Below are positions 35,577-44,938 of a stretch of DNA of 64,000 nt, one piece after another (the first letter of the stretch is position 1; every line of letters begins with the position of its first letter). The notes beneath the pieces were generated by a model. That model had not been told where the DNA came from. It was given only the letters and a program-made list of their open reading frames with translations, and did not search any database. Location: positions 709,501 through 773,500 of the forward strand of contig NZ_CP015348.1 in NCBI RefSeq assembly GCF_002109325.1. The letters are read 5' to 3'. A program made the translations under genes and the position numbers. The DNA comes from Sporosarcina ureae (lineage in GTDB: Bacteria > Bacillota > Bacilli > Bacillales_A > Planococcaceae).

Positions 35577-36130
35577 TTAAACGTCTACTCGTGAGCGGTT
35601 ACAAAGCCCATGAACTAGGAATTTTCAATGAAGACCATCAAGGTATACCTATCATCAAAAAAGCATTGACGGATCAATTATTGGCACTTCTAGATCAAGG
35701 GCTTGAATGGGTTATAGTCAGTGGACAGCTCGGTGTTGAAACGTGGATTATTGAATGTGTGTGGGAATTGCAGGAAGACTATCCTCAATTACAATACGCG
35801 GTTATTACCCCATTTCTTGATCAGCAATCGAAATGGAATGAACTTAAACAAGAAACATACGAGCAGATCATAGCACTAGCTGATTATTCTGTAAGTCTGA
35901 CGAATAAACCTTATGAAGCACCTTGGCAATTTGTCGAGAAGAATAAGTTTTTACTTCGAAATTCAGATGCTTTGTTACTTCTATATGATGAAGAAAACGA
36001 AGGTTCACCAAAGTTCCTGAAAAAAATGGCGGTACAGCTAGCCGAGACAACCAACTATGAGTTATTATCTATAACCGCTGATGATCTACAACTTATCGCG
36101 GAAGATTTACAACGTGAACAATGGGAATAA
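35573..36130 (+). CDS. YpsA-like SLOG-fold protein (DUF1273)
   Basis: A 185-residue protein of the SLOG nucleotide-sensing superfamily: VSGYKAHELGIF at the N-terminus, VIVSGQLGVETWIIECVWEL in part, and SDALLLLYDEENEGSPKF, the positions that line the ligand pocket. B. subtilis YpsA affects cell division when overproduced; the ligand is not known. The ATG overlaps the upstream stop (ATGA), an unusual partner because ypsA is usually found in other contexts. A strong terminator follows. Confidence 0.82.
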   Translation: MIKRLLVSGYKAHELGIFNEDHQGIPIIKKALTDQLLALLDQGLEWVIVSGQLGVETWIIECVWELQEDYPQLQYAVITPFLDQQSKWNELKQETYEQIIALADYSVSLTNKPYEAPWQFVEKNKFLLRNSDALLLLYDEENEGSPKFLKKMAVQLAETTNYELLSITADDLQLIAEDLQREQWE

Positions 36131-36131
36131 G

Positions 36132-36170
36132 AAAAAGCGAAATGCCGAAAACAGGCATTCCGCTTTTTTT
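36132..36170. terminator. Bidirectional terminator after the YpsA-like gene
   Basis: AAAAAGCG-AATGCC pairs with GGCATT-CGCTTTTT across a short loop, followed by T-run. Confidence 0.85.
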
Positions 36171-36178
36171 ATTTGGAT

Positions 36179-36718
36179 TTACTTAATTACTTTTAAAACT
36201 TGCTTAAATTCATCTGTCCCTGCCTCACCAAGTAACTCATATAAAGCGGTTTCTACAGAAGTTCCAGACACTCCTAGATGCTTCATCTTTTGCAAACCAA
36301 TCATTTTATTTGCTTCCGTTCTGGAGGTCACAGCATCTACTACTACTTCCACTTCATAGCCCTGCTTCACAAGATCAGCTGCTGTCATATAGACGCATAT
36401 ATGCGTTTCTATTCCCGCAATTAATACTTGCTTTCTTCCCAGCTTCCGCAGTTGGTTGACAAATTCTTCATTGCCCATTGCGCTGAATGTCATTTTGGCA
36501 ATCGGTCGCTGACCTTCAAGCAAGTTCGATAACGATTCAGTAGTCGGCCCTAAACCATCAGGGTATTGTTCTAGCCATAGAATGGGAACATCGAGTACTT
36601 GTAATCCTTTAATCAATTTTTCCAGGTTATCATGCAATTCCTTACTTTCATTGACGATTTGTGCGAGCTTTCCTTGAACATCTACTAGTACGAAAACTGT
36701 TTGATTTGTTTGCAACAT
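36179..36718 (-). CDS. Isochorismatase-family cysteine hydrolase
   Basis: A 179-residue hydrolase with the full catalytic triad of the family: Asp13 (VLVDVQGKL), Lys75 (IAKMTFSAM) and Cys108 (GIETHICVYMTA). Members hydrolyse amides or vinyl ethers such as nicotinamide, isochorismate or ureidoacrylate; YcaC-like proteins of this length have no settled substrate. AAGGGG precedes the ATG. No linked pathway gene is visible. Confidence 0.85.
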   Translation of the reverse strand: MLQTNQTVFVLVDVQGKLAQIVNESKELHDNLEKLIKGLQVLDVPILWLEQYPDGLGPTTESLSNLLEGQRPIAKMTFSAMGNEEFVNQLRKLGRKQVLIAGIETHICVYMTAADLVKQGYEVEVVVDAVTSRTEANKMIGLQKMKHLGVSGTSVETALYELLGEAGTDEFKQVLKVIK

Positions 36719-36804
36719 GTTTTATTCATCCCCTTTTCAACATTCCTGCTAGTATAGCATGTTTACAGATTTATTAGAAAACATCCATCTCTGTTTAGTT
36801 ACGT

Positions 36805-36845
36805 AAAAAACCGACTCTCTTTCGTTAGTGAAAGAGAGTCGGTTT
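36805..36845 (-). terminator. Terminator of the malate synthase gene
   Basis: Sixteen-bp perfect stem AAACCGACTCTCTTTC with its complement; T-run on the minus strand. Confidence 0.88.
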
Positions 36846-36855
36846 GGAATGGTTA

Positions 36856-39045
36856 TTAGTTTTGTACTGTCGCTTTTTGTTTTGCTTTTGCTTTAGCTTC
36901 AATACGTCGAGCATGCAAGATTGGCTCCGTATATCCACTCGGCTGTTCTGCCCCTTTAAAGATCAGGTCAGATGCCGCCTGGAACGCGATGGAATCATCG
37001 TAGTTCGGTGCCATCGGTTGATACAATTCATCATCCGAGTTTTGCTGATCTACTACTTTTGCCATCCGCTCCAAAGTTTCCTTTACTTGTTCTTTCGTAC
37101 AAACGCCATGACGTAACCAGTTTGCAATGTGCTGACTCGAAATACGTAATGTTGCACGGTCTTCCATTAATCCGACATCATTGATATCAGGAACTGTTGA
37201 ACACCCTACTCCTTGGTCGATCCAGCGAACTACATAACCTAGGATTCCTTGTGCGTTGTTATCTAGTTCCGATTGTACTTCTTCAATAGACCAGTCCGCA
37301 TTAGGTGCCAATGGAATATCAAGGATACCATCGCGGTAATCGATTGAACTGTCGATTCCAGCTTGCACTTCTTTAACATTTACTTCATGGTAATGCAATG
37401 CATGCAAAATGGCTGCTGTTGGTGACGGAACCCATGCAGTGCTCGCTCCCGCTTTTGGATGAGCAATTTTCTGTTCAAGCATTGCGGCCATTAAGTCCGG
37501 CATAGCCCACATTCCTTTACCAATTTGCGCGTGTCCAGGTAGACCCGCTCCAATTCCGACTGCAACGTTTGCAGATTCATAAGAAGATAGCCATTTAGAT
37601 GTCTTCATATCCGCTTTACGAATGACTGGACCTGCTTCCATAGATGTATGAATTTCGTCACCTGTACGGTCAAGGAATCCAGTATTGATAAATGCAATAC
37701 GCTCTTTCACTTCATTAATTGCAGATTTCAGATTCAATGACATTCTGCGCTCTTCATCCATAACCCCAATTTTAATCGTATTGCGCTCAACACCTAGTAG
37801 ATCTTCAATACGATCAAATAGTTTGTTTGCAAATGCCGCCTCAGCCGGACTATGCATTTTCGGTTTTACGATGTAAATGGAATTGTGAAGCGAGTTTTTA
37901 AACTCTGCGTTTTCTTTAAAGTTATGCGTAGCAATCAAAGACGTAAGAACACCGTCCAAGATGCCTTCAGGTACTTCATTGCCATTTTCGTCGAGGATCG
38001 CATTGTTAGTCATTAAGTGACCTACGTTACGTACGAACATCAATGAACGACCACGCAGTGTCAACTGCTTGCCATCACCACCAGTATACGTACGATCGGC
38101 ATTTAGTTTTCTTGTAACTGTTTTACTACCACGCTTGAATGTAGATTCCAAGTCACCCTTCATTAGACCAAGCCAGTTACGGTATACGCCAACTTTATCT
38201 TCGGCATCCACTGCAGCAATCGAGTCTTCACAATCCATCAATGTAGAAAGTGCTGCTTCAAGTACTAGATCTTTCACACCCGCTTTATCACTTTTCCCGA
38301 TTGGATTATTCTTGTCGATTACGATTTCGATATGCAATCCATTATTCACTAACAATACAGCAGTCGGCGCGTCTTCTTTGCCATTATATCCAACAAACTT
38401 GGACTCATCTTGCAATAGAACCGTGTTACCGCTTTCAAGCGTCACTTGAAGTTTACCTTCTACAATTTTATAAGCCGTTACCTCTGCATGAGAACCCTCA
38501 GCTAAAGGTGCTGCTTGGTCTAATAATTTTTTCGCAAAATCAATAACCTTTTGTCCACGAATCGGATTGTATTGAACGCCAGCTTCAGCACCCGCATCAT
38601 CACTAATTACATCCGATCCGTAAAGTGCATCGTATAGACTTCCCCACCTAGCATTCGCTGCATTTAATGCATACCGGGCGTTATCAATTGGAACTACCAA
38701 TTGTGAGCCTGCTTGGTTTGCGACTTCATTGTCAACGTTAGCTGTTGTCACTTTAAAGTCTTCAGGAACTGGCTCTAAATAGCCAATCTCTTGTAAAAAC
38801 TCTTTATATTTAGCGAAATCAATTTCGCCTTTATTATTTTGGTGCCATTCGCTAATAGTCTTTTGCAATTCATCACGTTTTTCTAATAGCGCTTTGTTTT
38901 CAGGAGCAAGTTCATGAATGAGCGAATCAAAGTTTGCCCAAAATTGATCTTTTTGGATTTCTAAGCCCGGTAGAACATCTTCGTTTACGAAGTTATACAG
39001 TTCTGTTGCGACTTGCAGTTTACCTACTTTTTCATAATTTGTCAT
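36856..39045 (-). CDS. glcB: Malate synthase G
   Basis: A 729-residue monomeric malate synthase that condenses glyoxylate and acetyl-CoA. Marks of isoform G: the long beta-rich insertion, [24 protein letters not shown] in part (catalytic Arg and glyoxylate site), [19 protein letters not shown] in part, [13 protein letters not shown], and [16 protein letters not shown] with the catalytic Asp/Glu. AAGGGG precedes the ATG. No isocitrate lyase gene is in the window, so glyoxylate may come from glycolate, purines or a distant aceA. Confidence 0.94.
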   Translation of the reverse strand: MTNYEKVGKLQVATELYNFVNEDVLPGLEIQKDQFWANFDSLIHELAPENKALLEKRDELQKTISEWHQNNKGEIDFAKYKEFLQEIGYLEPVPEDFKVTTANVDNEVANQAGSQLVVPIDNARYALNAANARWGSLYDALYGSDVISDDAGAEAGVQYNPIRGQKVIDFAKKLLDQAAPLAEGSHAEVTAYKIVEGKLQVTLESGNTVLLQDESKFVGYNGKEDAPTAVLLVNNGLHIEIVIDKNNPIGKSDKAGVKDLVLEAALSTLMDCEDSIAAVDAEDKVGVYRNWLGLMKGDLESTFKRGSKTVTRKLNADRTYTGGDGKQLTLRGRSLMFVRNVGHLMTNNAILDENGNEVPEGILDGVLTSLIATHNFKENAEFKNSLHNSIYIVKPKMHSPAEAAFANKLFDRIEDLLGVERNTIKIGVMDEERRMSLNLKSAINEVKERIAFINTGFLDRTGDEIHTSMEAGPVIRKADMKTSKWLSSYESANVAVGIGAGLPGHAQIGKGMWAMPDLMAAMLEQKIAHPKAGASTAWVPSPTAAILHALHYHEVNVKEVQAGIDSSIDYRDGILDIPLAPNADWSIEEVQSELDNNAQGILGYVVRWIDQGVGCSTVPDINDVGLMEDRATLRISSQHIANWLRHGVCTKEQVKETLERMAKVVDQQNSDDELYQPMAPNYDDSIAFQAASDLIFKGAEQPSGYTEPILHARRIEAKAKAKQKATVQN

Positions 39046-39401
39046 GGAAAAAAGCCACCCCTTAATATTTTTTGCGCTACTCTGTTGTATAACATGTAGC
39101 GATGAACACTATTTATCATCGATTATTCAGCAATACCCCATAGCCTGCTAATTACAAAACAGCACATAAAAGATGATTATTTTCTTCATTTGAAGACGTG
39201 TTAGTACATATCATACCTAAAGTCTAGTTAACTTTCAACTGAATTGTGAAAATTTTCACATCTCGATTAAGTAGATGTGATTGTAATCATCTACAACAGT
39301 TATATAACAGTTTATGTAGAGAAGTCTTCACTCCTCTCGCACCTATCTTTCTACTTTAATAATTGTTCTATAGGTAGTAATCATTAAATATAGATAGCAA
39401 G
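39046..39401. other. Intergenic region between glcB and metE with palindromes
   Basis: AT-rich and non-coding. GTGAAAATTTTCAC (39246-39259) is a perfect 14-bp palindrome, and GTAGATGTGATTGTAATCATCTAC (39271-39293 region) contains a perfect 12-bp palindrome TGATTGTAATCA (39278-39289). They may be operators for glcB, metE or neither. Confidence 0.5.
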
Positions 39402-39430
39402 TTGACACCTGTTTTTCCATATGATAGCTT
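39402..39430 (+). promoter_or_regulatory. Promoter of the metE riboswitch transcript
   Basis: -35 TTGACA (39402-39407), 17-bp spacer, -10 TAGCTT (39425-39430), about 30 bases before the aptamer. Confidence 0.65.
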
Positions 39431-39460
39431 TAGAGACAATCATCTGAATTGAATAGTTTG

Positions 39461-39697
39461 AAAAATAGGTGAAATGAAAAATTTTTCATTTCCTAATAGG
39501 GAATCCTTTCTTGGAGCGGTCCCGCCACTGTGAAGACGCCCAGCGTCCAGCCAGATACCTGCCTATTTTTCACAACGCTTAATCCTACGGTGAATAGGGA
39601 AGTGTTAGACACACGCAGTCTATAAATACGTGCTTTTTTATGCATGTGTTTTATACATACGCGATCTTCTAACATTTCCCCGAGAAATGTTTTTTTA
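39461..39697 (+). promoter_or_regulatory. Cobalamin riboswitch with terminator upstream of metE
   Basis: P1 pairs AAAAATAGG (39461-39469) with CCTATTTTT (39562-39570). Between them are the diagnostic GGAGCGGTCCCGCCACTGTGA and the B12-box-like CCAGCCAGATACCTGCC. Downstream, GGGAAGTGTTAGA (39597-39609) can pair with TCTAACATTTCCC (39668-39680) as an antiterminator. That pairing excludes the terminator AACATTTC (39671-39678) / GAAATGTT (39684-39691) followed by a T-run. B12 binding should favour termination, so metE is off when B12 supports MetH. Confidence 0.93.
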
Positions 39698-39725
39698 TTA
39701 CAAAAATTTCAAGGGGGAATAATCA

Positions 39726-42020
39726 ATGGTTAAAAGTAGTATCGCAGGCTATCCTGTTATAGGTGAAAATCGTGAATGGAAACGTGCACTCGAGGCATTT
39801 TGGTCGAACAAGATCTCACAAGACGAGCTTCTTCAAACAACGAAAGAAATTCGATTGGCCAACTTAAAAAAGCAGCAAGAGGCAGGCGTGGACTTAATTG
39901 CCGTGGGTGATTTCACATTGTATGATCGCGTACTAGATACATCTGCAATGTTCGGCATCATACCTTCACGCTATAACTGGAAAGGCGGACAAGTTTCCAC
40001 TTCCACATACTTCTCAATGGCTCGCGGCAATGACGAGGCAGTTGCCTCTGAAATGACCAAGTGGTTCAATACGAACTATCACTATATCGTACCCGAATAC
40101 GAGGGTCAGCGTTTTGAGTTGACGGAGAACAAGCCACTTGCTGCCTATCGTGAAGCAAAGAACGAACTAGGCATTGAAGGGAAACCCGTTCTTTTAGGGC
40201 CTTATACATTATTAAAATTATCTAAAGGATACGCAGAAAAAGACGTACCATCCATCATCTTGCAATTGATTCCACTTTATCAAAAAGTTTTACAGGAACT
40301 ACAGGATGAAGGTGTGCAGTGGGTCCAAATCGATGAGCCTATTCTATCTACCTCCATTTGCTCAGATGAAATGAAAGCTGTCACTGAAATATATTCACAG
40401 TTGACGAAAAATCTCGATGGACTGAATATTCTTTTGCAGACTTACTTTGATTCAGTAGAACATTATGTAGAGACTATCGCATTGCCAGTTGCAGGAATTG
40501 GACTTGATTTCGTCCACGGAGGCGAGAAAAACTTAAAGAACTTGGCGCAATACGGTTTCCCTAAAAACAAAGTGCTTGCAGCCGGAATTGTAGACGGACG
40601 CAACGTATGGCGATCAGATTTGGAGGAAAAACTAGTATTATCTGAAACAATCCAGAAGCACGTTTCAGCTGACAACTTGTGGATTCAACCATCTTGCAGT
40701 CTGCTTCACTCACCTGTTACGACTCGTTCTGAACAGAAGCTTGATGCAACGATCTTGAATGCTTTAGCATTTGCTGATGAGAAAATTGAAGAAATCAAAA
40801 CGATTCAAACGTCTTTACTACACGGAAGGGAAAAAGTCGCTACGGAATTCAAAAAAAGCGAAGAAGCATTGAACGCATTTAATGCGCTCCCTGCTCGTAA
40901 CAATAAAGAAGTGCGTGAAGCAACGTCCGGAAGTTTACTTTCCGAAAGTAAACGAAGTTCACTATTTGCGGAACGTAAAGTGAAGCAGCAGGAAAAATTC
41001 CAATTGCCACTACTTCCTACTACTACAATAGGTAGTTTCCCACAAACTCCGGAAGTACGCGCTACACGTAATAAATGGAGAAAAGATGAAATTACAGATC
41101 AGCAGTACAAAGACTTCGTACATGCCGAAATTAAAGAATGGATTGATATTCAAGAAGACTTAGGGCTAGATGTATTAGTTCATGGTGAGTTCGAACGGAC
41201 GGACATGGTTGAATACTTCGGAGAAAAGCTAGACGGCTTTGTCTTCACTGAAAAAGCTTGGGTTCAGTCCTACGGTTCACGTTGTGTGAAGCCACCAATC
41301 ATCTTCGGAGACGTTGCATTCATTAAACCGATGACAGTCGAAGAATCCGTTTATGCAAAATCACTCACAGATCACGAAGTAAAAGGAATGCTTACAGGTC
41401 CTGTAACCATTTTAAATTGGTCATTCGTTCGTGATGATTTGTCAAGAGAAGAAGTGACAAACCAAATTGCACTTGCTTTACGCAAGGAAGTCGAAGCGCT
41501 TGAAGCGGCAGGTATTCATATGATTCAAGTAGATGAGCCAGCACTTCGTGAAGGTCTTCCATTGAAAAAAGCTGAATGGAAACACTATTTAGATTGGGCA
41601 GTCAATGCATTCCGCGTGTCTACTGCATCCGTAAAAGATACGACGCAAATCCACACGCATATGTGCTATTGTGATTTCAACGATTTTATTGAGGCAATCA
41701 GCGCACTTGATGCAGATGTCATCTCAATTGAAACTTCACGTAGTCACGGTGACTTGGTTGAAGCTTTCAATGAGTATCACTACGACAAAGGAATCGGCTT
41801 AGGCGTCTACGACATCCATAGTCCACGCGTCCCAGCCGTTGAAGAGATGACGGAGATTATCAACAAAGGCCTTGAAGTTCTCGAGCCCAACCAGTTCTGG
41901 ATTAATCCCGATTGTGGTTTGAAGACAAGAAAGCGCGAAGAAACGATTGCTGCATTAAAGAACATGGTCGTCGCTACTGTACAGGCACGTGAAAAGTTAG
42001 GCGTAGTTGCGGTTAAATAA
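39726..42020 (+). CDS. metE: Cobalamin-independent methionine synthase
   Basis: A 764-residue double-barrel zinc enzyme that transfers methyl from methyltetrahydropteroyl-glutamate to homocysteine. The N-terminal barrel (1-360) precedes the catalytic barrel (about 430-764), with PLLPTTTIGSFPQTPEVR, IQVDEPALREGLP, the zinc ligands in HTHMCYCDF and INPDCGLKTR, and HGDLVEAF. Full length. AAGGGGG lies nine bases before the ATG. It is controlled by a B12 riboswitch. Confidence 0.95.
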   Translation: MVKSSIAGYPVIGENREWKRALEAFWSNKISQDELLQTTKEIRLANLKKQQEAGVDLIAVGDFTLYDRVLDTSAMFGIIPSRYNWKGGQVSTSTYFSMARGNDEAVASEMTKWFNTNYHYIVPEYEGQRFELTENKPLAAYREAKNELGIEGKPVLLGPYTLLKLSKGYAEKDVPSIILQLIPLYQKVLQELQDEGVQWVQIDEPILSTSICSDEMKAVTEIYSQLTKNLDGLNILLQTYFDSVEHYVETIALPVAGIGLDFVHGGEKNLKNLAQYGFPKNKVLAAGIVDGRNVWRSDLEEKLVLSETIQKHVSADNLWIQPSCSLLHSPVTTRSEQKLDATILNALAFADEKIEEIKTIQTSLLHGREKVATEFKKSEEALNAFNALPARNNKEVREATSGSLLSESKRSSLFAERKVKQQEKFQLPLLPTTTIGSFPQTPEVRATRNKWRKDEITDQQYKDFVHAEIKEWIDIQEDLGLDVLVHGEFERTDMVEYFGEKLDGFVFTEKAWVQSYGSRCVKPPIIFGDVAFIKPMTVEESVYAKSLTDHEVKGMLTGPVTILNWSFVRDDLSREEVTNQIALALRKEVEALEAAGIHMIQVDEPALREGLPLKKAEWKHYLDWAVNAFRVSTASVKDTTQIHTHMCYCDFNDFIEAISALDADVISIETSRSHGDLVEAFNEYHYDKGIGLGVYDIHSPRVPAVEEMTEIINKGLEVLEPNQFWINPDCGLKTRKREETIAALKNMVVATVQAREKLGVVAVK

Positions 42021-42029
42021 TGAATTTAG

Positions 42030-42072
42030 AACTGTCTAAGAAACTATATTCGTTTCTTAGACAGTTTTTTTC
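42030..42072 (+). terminator. Terminator of metE
   Basis: AACTGTCTAAGAAAC / GTTTCTTAGACAGTT, 15-bp stem, followed by TTTTTTC. Confidence 0.88.
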
Positions 42073-42084
42073 TTTGAAAGTTTT

Positions 42085-42290
42085 TATTAGAGTAGCTGAC
42101 GCTGGTGTTCGTGAGGGGATTTGCGCTTCGGAAGGACGTATTTCCGGAGGGTGGGCGGTGAACCACCTCTAGTGCAAAGATGTGCTCCTAACGCTTCACT
42201 TTTACTCGCAAAAGCCGTAGTTCGCTATGGCTCTCGCACCAATCTCTTGCAATGCGAGTAAGCGATACTCTTTGTAGTGCATTAAGGTTA
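42085..42290. repeat. Non-coding segment with nested inverted repeats
   Basis: Three hairpins are visible: CTTCGGAA ... TTTCCGGAG, GGTGG / CCACC around the middle, and a long one with TTACTCGCA (42202-42210) and TGCGAGTAA (42253-42261) as arms. G+C-rich parts contrast with the neighbours. It resembles a small repeat element inserted next to metE, but whether it recurs cannot be seen here. Confidence 0.5.
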
Positions 42291-42325
42291 TGGTTATGGT
42301 TGTGATTAATGTTGAGCTTTCAAGG

Positions 42326-42458
42326 CTATGAGCGGTTATCAAGGTTCTATGATCACTTAGATGAATCTATGAGCACTCGTGGCGTCTGATAGAGCGGATT
42401 CTGCGTGCTATAGAGCGCAAAATGTGTTCTATGAGCGCTCAAACGGATTCTATGAGCG
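42326..42458. repeat. Seven-copy, helically phased CTATGAGCG array
   Basis: Copies of a CTATGAGCG-like motif start at 42326, 42347, 42367, 42388, 42408, 42429 and 42450. Measured at the GAGC core, the steps are 21, 20, 21, 21, 20 and 21 bases. The copies differ slightly (CTATGATCA, CTATGAGCA, GATAGAGCG, CTATAGAGCG), and the sequence between copies is mostly not conserved. The spacing is close to two turns of B-DNA, so all cores face the same side of the helix. No open frame explains it. It lies between metE and the rib operon, both transcribed towards it. Confidence 0.8.
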
Positions 42459-42543
42459 AAAGCTGGATGCCGAAGCTTCCATCCCCTTGCGCTCACTAAG
42501 TAACTAACTATCCATAAACTCTTGCTCTTAAACATAACAACAC

Positions 42544-42592
42544 AAAAAGGATGCCCCATGAAGTAAGTAACTTCAGGAACATCCTTTTTTTC
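42544..42592 (-). terminator. Terminator of the rib operon
   Basis: AAAAAGGATG / CATCCTTTTT outer stem with inner TGAAGT / ACTTCA, just after the ribH stop. Confidence 0.8.
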
Positions 42593-42602
42593 TACTCACT
42601 AA

Positions 42603-43070
42603 TCAGTCAAACTGCTTCGTGAGGTTCGCCATCTCAATAGCAGACACTGCTGCGTCCCAACCTTTGTTGCCTGCCTTAGTCCCCGCACGCTCGATCGATT
42701 GCTCAATCGTATCCGTCGTTAGCACACCAAAGATCACCGGGATTCCAGATTGCATACCCGCTTGAGATACACCCTTTGCCACTTCATTACAAACAAAGTC
42801 AAAGTGAGGTGTCGCGCCGCGGATTACTGTACCGAGCGTAATGACTGCATCATACTTTTTAGAATCCGCCATCTTCTTCGCAATCAGCGAAATTTCAAAT
42901 GCTCCTGGTACCCACGCTACGTCTACGTCCGCTTCATCTACACCATGTCGTTTGAATGCGTCTTGTGCACCGGATAGTAACTTCCCAGTGATGAACTCAT
43001 TGAATCGACCTACAACAATTCCTACTTTTAAGCCTGTACCTACTAAATGCCCTTCGAATATATTACCCAA
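42603..43070 (-). CDS. ribH: 6,7-dimethyl-8-ribityllumazine synthase
   Basis: A 155-residue subunit of the lumazine synthase capsid, joining the pyrimidine and dihydroxybutanone phosphate precursors. Marks: [20 protein letters not shown] in part, [30 protein letters not shown] in part (catalytic His), and [15 protein letters not shown]. Last gene of the rib operon, 12 bases after ribBA. Confidence 0.95.
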   Translation of the reverse strand: MGNIFEGHLVGTGLKVGIVVGRFNEFITGKLLSGAQDAFKRHGVDEADVDVAWVPGAFEISLIAKKMADSKKYDAVITLGTVIRGATPHFDFVCNEVAKGVSQAGMQSGIPVIFGVLTTDTIEQSIERAGTKAGNKGWDAAVSAIEMANLTKQFD

Positions 43071-43082
43071 TTTTATCTCTCC

Positions 43083-44276
43083 TTATAAAGTTAATAAATG
43101 ACCTAGTTTTTCCGCTTTTGTGTGTAAGTATTTTTCGTTCGCTTCATTAAATGGTAGCTGAATTGGAACACGTTCGACCACTTCCAACTCATATCCTTTT
43201 AAACCGGCAATTTTCTTCGGATTATTCGTCAACAGACGCATTTCTCGAATGCCTAGTTCCCGCAGTATTTGCGCACCGATTCTGTAGTCGCGCAAATCCG
43301 CCGCAAATCCAAGCTTTTCATTCGCTTCCACTGTGTCAAAACCTTGTTCTTGCAGTTCATAGGCTTTCAGTTTATTGATCAAACCTATACCTCTGCCCTC
43401 TTGGCGCATATAAAGCAATACACCCCGTCCTTCTTCTTCAATCTGAGTAAGCGCTGCGTGAAGTTGCGGACCGCAGTCACAGCGACAAGAACCAAAAACG
43501 TCGCCTGTTAAACATTCCGAATGAACCCTTACCAAAACCGGTTCTTCTGTCGTGACGTCCCCTTTTACCAACGCCACATGTTCTTTACCTGTCATAGTTT
43601 CAGTATAGCCAACCATGCGGAACTCTCCGTAATCTGTAGGCAACTTAATTTCCGCTTCACGAATCACTAATTGCTCTCGTTGTAGACGGTAATGAATTAG
43701 ATCTTGAATCGTAATTAATTTCAAATTCAGTTCTTCGGCCATCTGACGTAATTCAGGCACACGCGCCATTGTTCCGTCTTCACTCATGATTTCGCAAATC
43801 ACACCTGCTGAAGCACTCCCTGCTAATCTTGCCAAATCCACAGCAGCTTCAGTATGTCCAGTCCGTTCAAGCACGCCTCCCGACTTCGCTATAAGGGGGA
43901 ATACATGCCCTGGGCGTTTGAATTCACTTGAAGTTGCAGTGGACTCCATCATTTTAACGATTGTATCAGCTCGTTCAAATGCGCTAATACCCGTATGTGT
44001 AGATTGATGGTCGACACTGATTGTAAATGCCGTGCCATGGGAATCTGTATTATGATCGGTCATCATGGATAAATCCAGTTGCGTAGCTTTCTGTTCCGTA
44101 ATCGGCACACAAATCAAGCCGCGACCTTTCGTTGCCATGAAATTGATAATTTCCGGTGTGACTTGATCAGCCAGCGCAACGAAGTCCCCTTCATTTTCTC
44201 GGTCTTCATCATCCACTACGATGACGACTTTTCCTTGACGTAAGTCTTCTAATGCTTCTTCGATTGTATGAAACAT
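43083..44276 (-). CDS. ribBA: 3,4-DHBP synthase / GTP cyclohydrolase II
   Basis: A fused protein of about 397 residues supplying both precursors of riboflavin. The N-terminal DHBP synthase part has [16 protein letters not shown] and [14 protein letters not shown]. The C-terminal GTP cyclohydrolase II part has the zinc site [17 protein letters not shown] and [20 protein letters not shown] in part. I prefer ATG 44276, nine bases after GGAG; ATG 44282 is too close to it. Confidence 0.95.
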   Translation of the reverse strand: MFHTIEEALEDLRQGKVVIVVDDEDRENEGDFVALADQVTPEIINFMATKGRGLICVPITEQKATQLDLSMMTDHNTDSHGTAFTISVDHQSTHTGISAFERADTIVKMMESTATSSEFKRPGHVFPLIAKSGGVLERTGHTEAAVDLARLAGSASAGVICEIMSEDGTMARVPELRQMAEELNLKLITIQDLIHYRLQREQLVIREAEIKLPTDYGEFRMVGYTETMTGKEHVALVKGDVTTEEPVLVRVHSECLTGDVFGSCRCDCGPQLHAALTQIEEEGRGVLLYMRQEGRGIGLINKLKAYELQEQGFDTVEANEKLGFAADLRDYRIGAQILRELGIREMRLLTNNPKKIAGLKGYELEVVERVPIQLPFNEANEKYLHTKAEKLGHLLTL

Positions 44277-44290
44277 CCTCATTCACTCCT

Positions 44291-44935
44291 TCACATAAAT
44301 CCGTGTTGTTGTAAAAAGTCTTTCGATAACGTTTGACCATTGTCTTGTCTTTTCTGCAGCATGTTTTCGACATATTTAGCGAGCATATCGCATTCAAAAT
44401 TGACCGTCTCACCTATATTCTTTTTTGCAATGACCGTCATTTCTTGTGAATGCGGGATTAAAGAAATTGTAATATCTGTATCTTTCACTTCAAAGATTGT
44501 CAATGATGTCCCATCCAATGCAATAGAGCCTTTATGTACTAAATATTGGCCATATCCTTCTGGTAGTGATAAGCGGATATATAATGCATTATCAACTGTT
44601 CGCTTGTCACGAATAGTCGCTACACCATCTACATGTCCCGTAACAAAATGTCCGCCAAGCCTGCCGTTCGCAGCAAGGGCACGTTCTAGATTCACCGCGC
44701 TTCCTGATGTCAATTGTCGTAAAGAAGTTGAGGTTATGGTTTCAGGCATAACGTCTGCTGCGAATTGATTTTTCGTAAAGCTTTTGACTGTCAAGCAAAC
44801 ACCGTTCACCGCAATGCTGTCGCCGATACTTACATCGGTCAATACAACAGATGCAGCTATCGTCAATGTCATGGACTGAGCACCTGGTTGTATATGTTTA
44901 ACCGAGCCGATCTCTTCGATTATTCCTGTAAACAT
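44291..44935 (-). CDS. ribE: Riboflavin synthase alpha chain
   Basis: A 214-residue trimeric enzyme that dismutates two lumazines into riboflavin. Two tandem lumazine-binding barrels are visible: MFTGIIEEIGSV with GDSIAVNGVCLTV, then GGHFVTGHVDGVATI with GSIALDGTSLTI. It follows ribD by three bases, so the two are tightly coupled. Confidence 0.95.
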   Translation of the reverse strand: MFTGIIEEIGSVKHIQPGAQSMTLTIAASVVLTDVSIGDSIAVNGVCLTVKSFTKNQFAADVMPETITSTSLRQLTSGSAVNLERALAANGRLGGHFVTGHVDGVATIRDKRTVDNALYIRLSLPEGYGQYLVHKGSIALDGTSLTIFEVKDTDITISLIPHSQEMTVIAKKNIGETVNFECDMLAKYVENMLQKRQDNGQTLSKDFLQQHGFM

Positions 44936-44938
44936 CGC

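Noticed and set aside
38069..38546. Two plus-strand frames of 126 and 98 residues
   Set aside because: Antisense shadows within malate synthase G.
42326..42458. A CRISPR array at the periodic repeats
   Set aside because: The conserved unit is only about 9 bases with 11-12 bases between, there are no 25-35 base repeats or spacers, and no cas genes are in the window.
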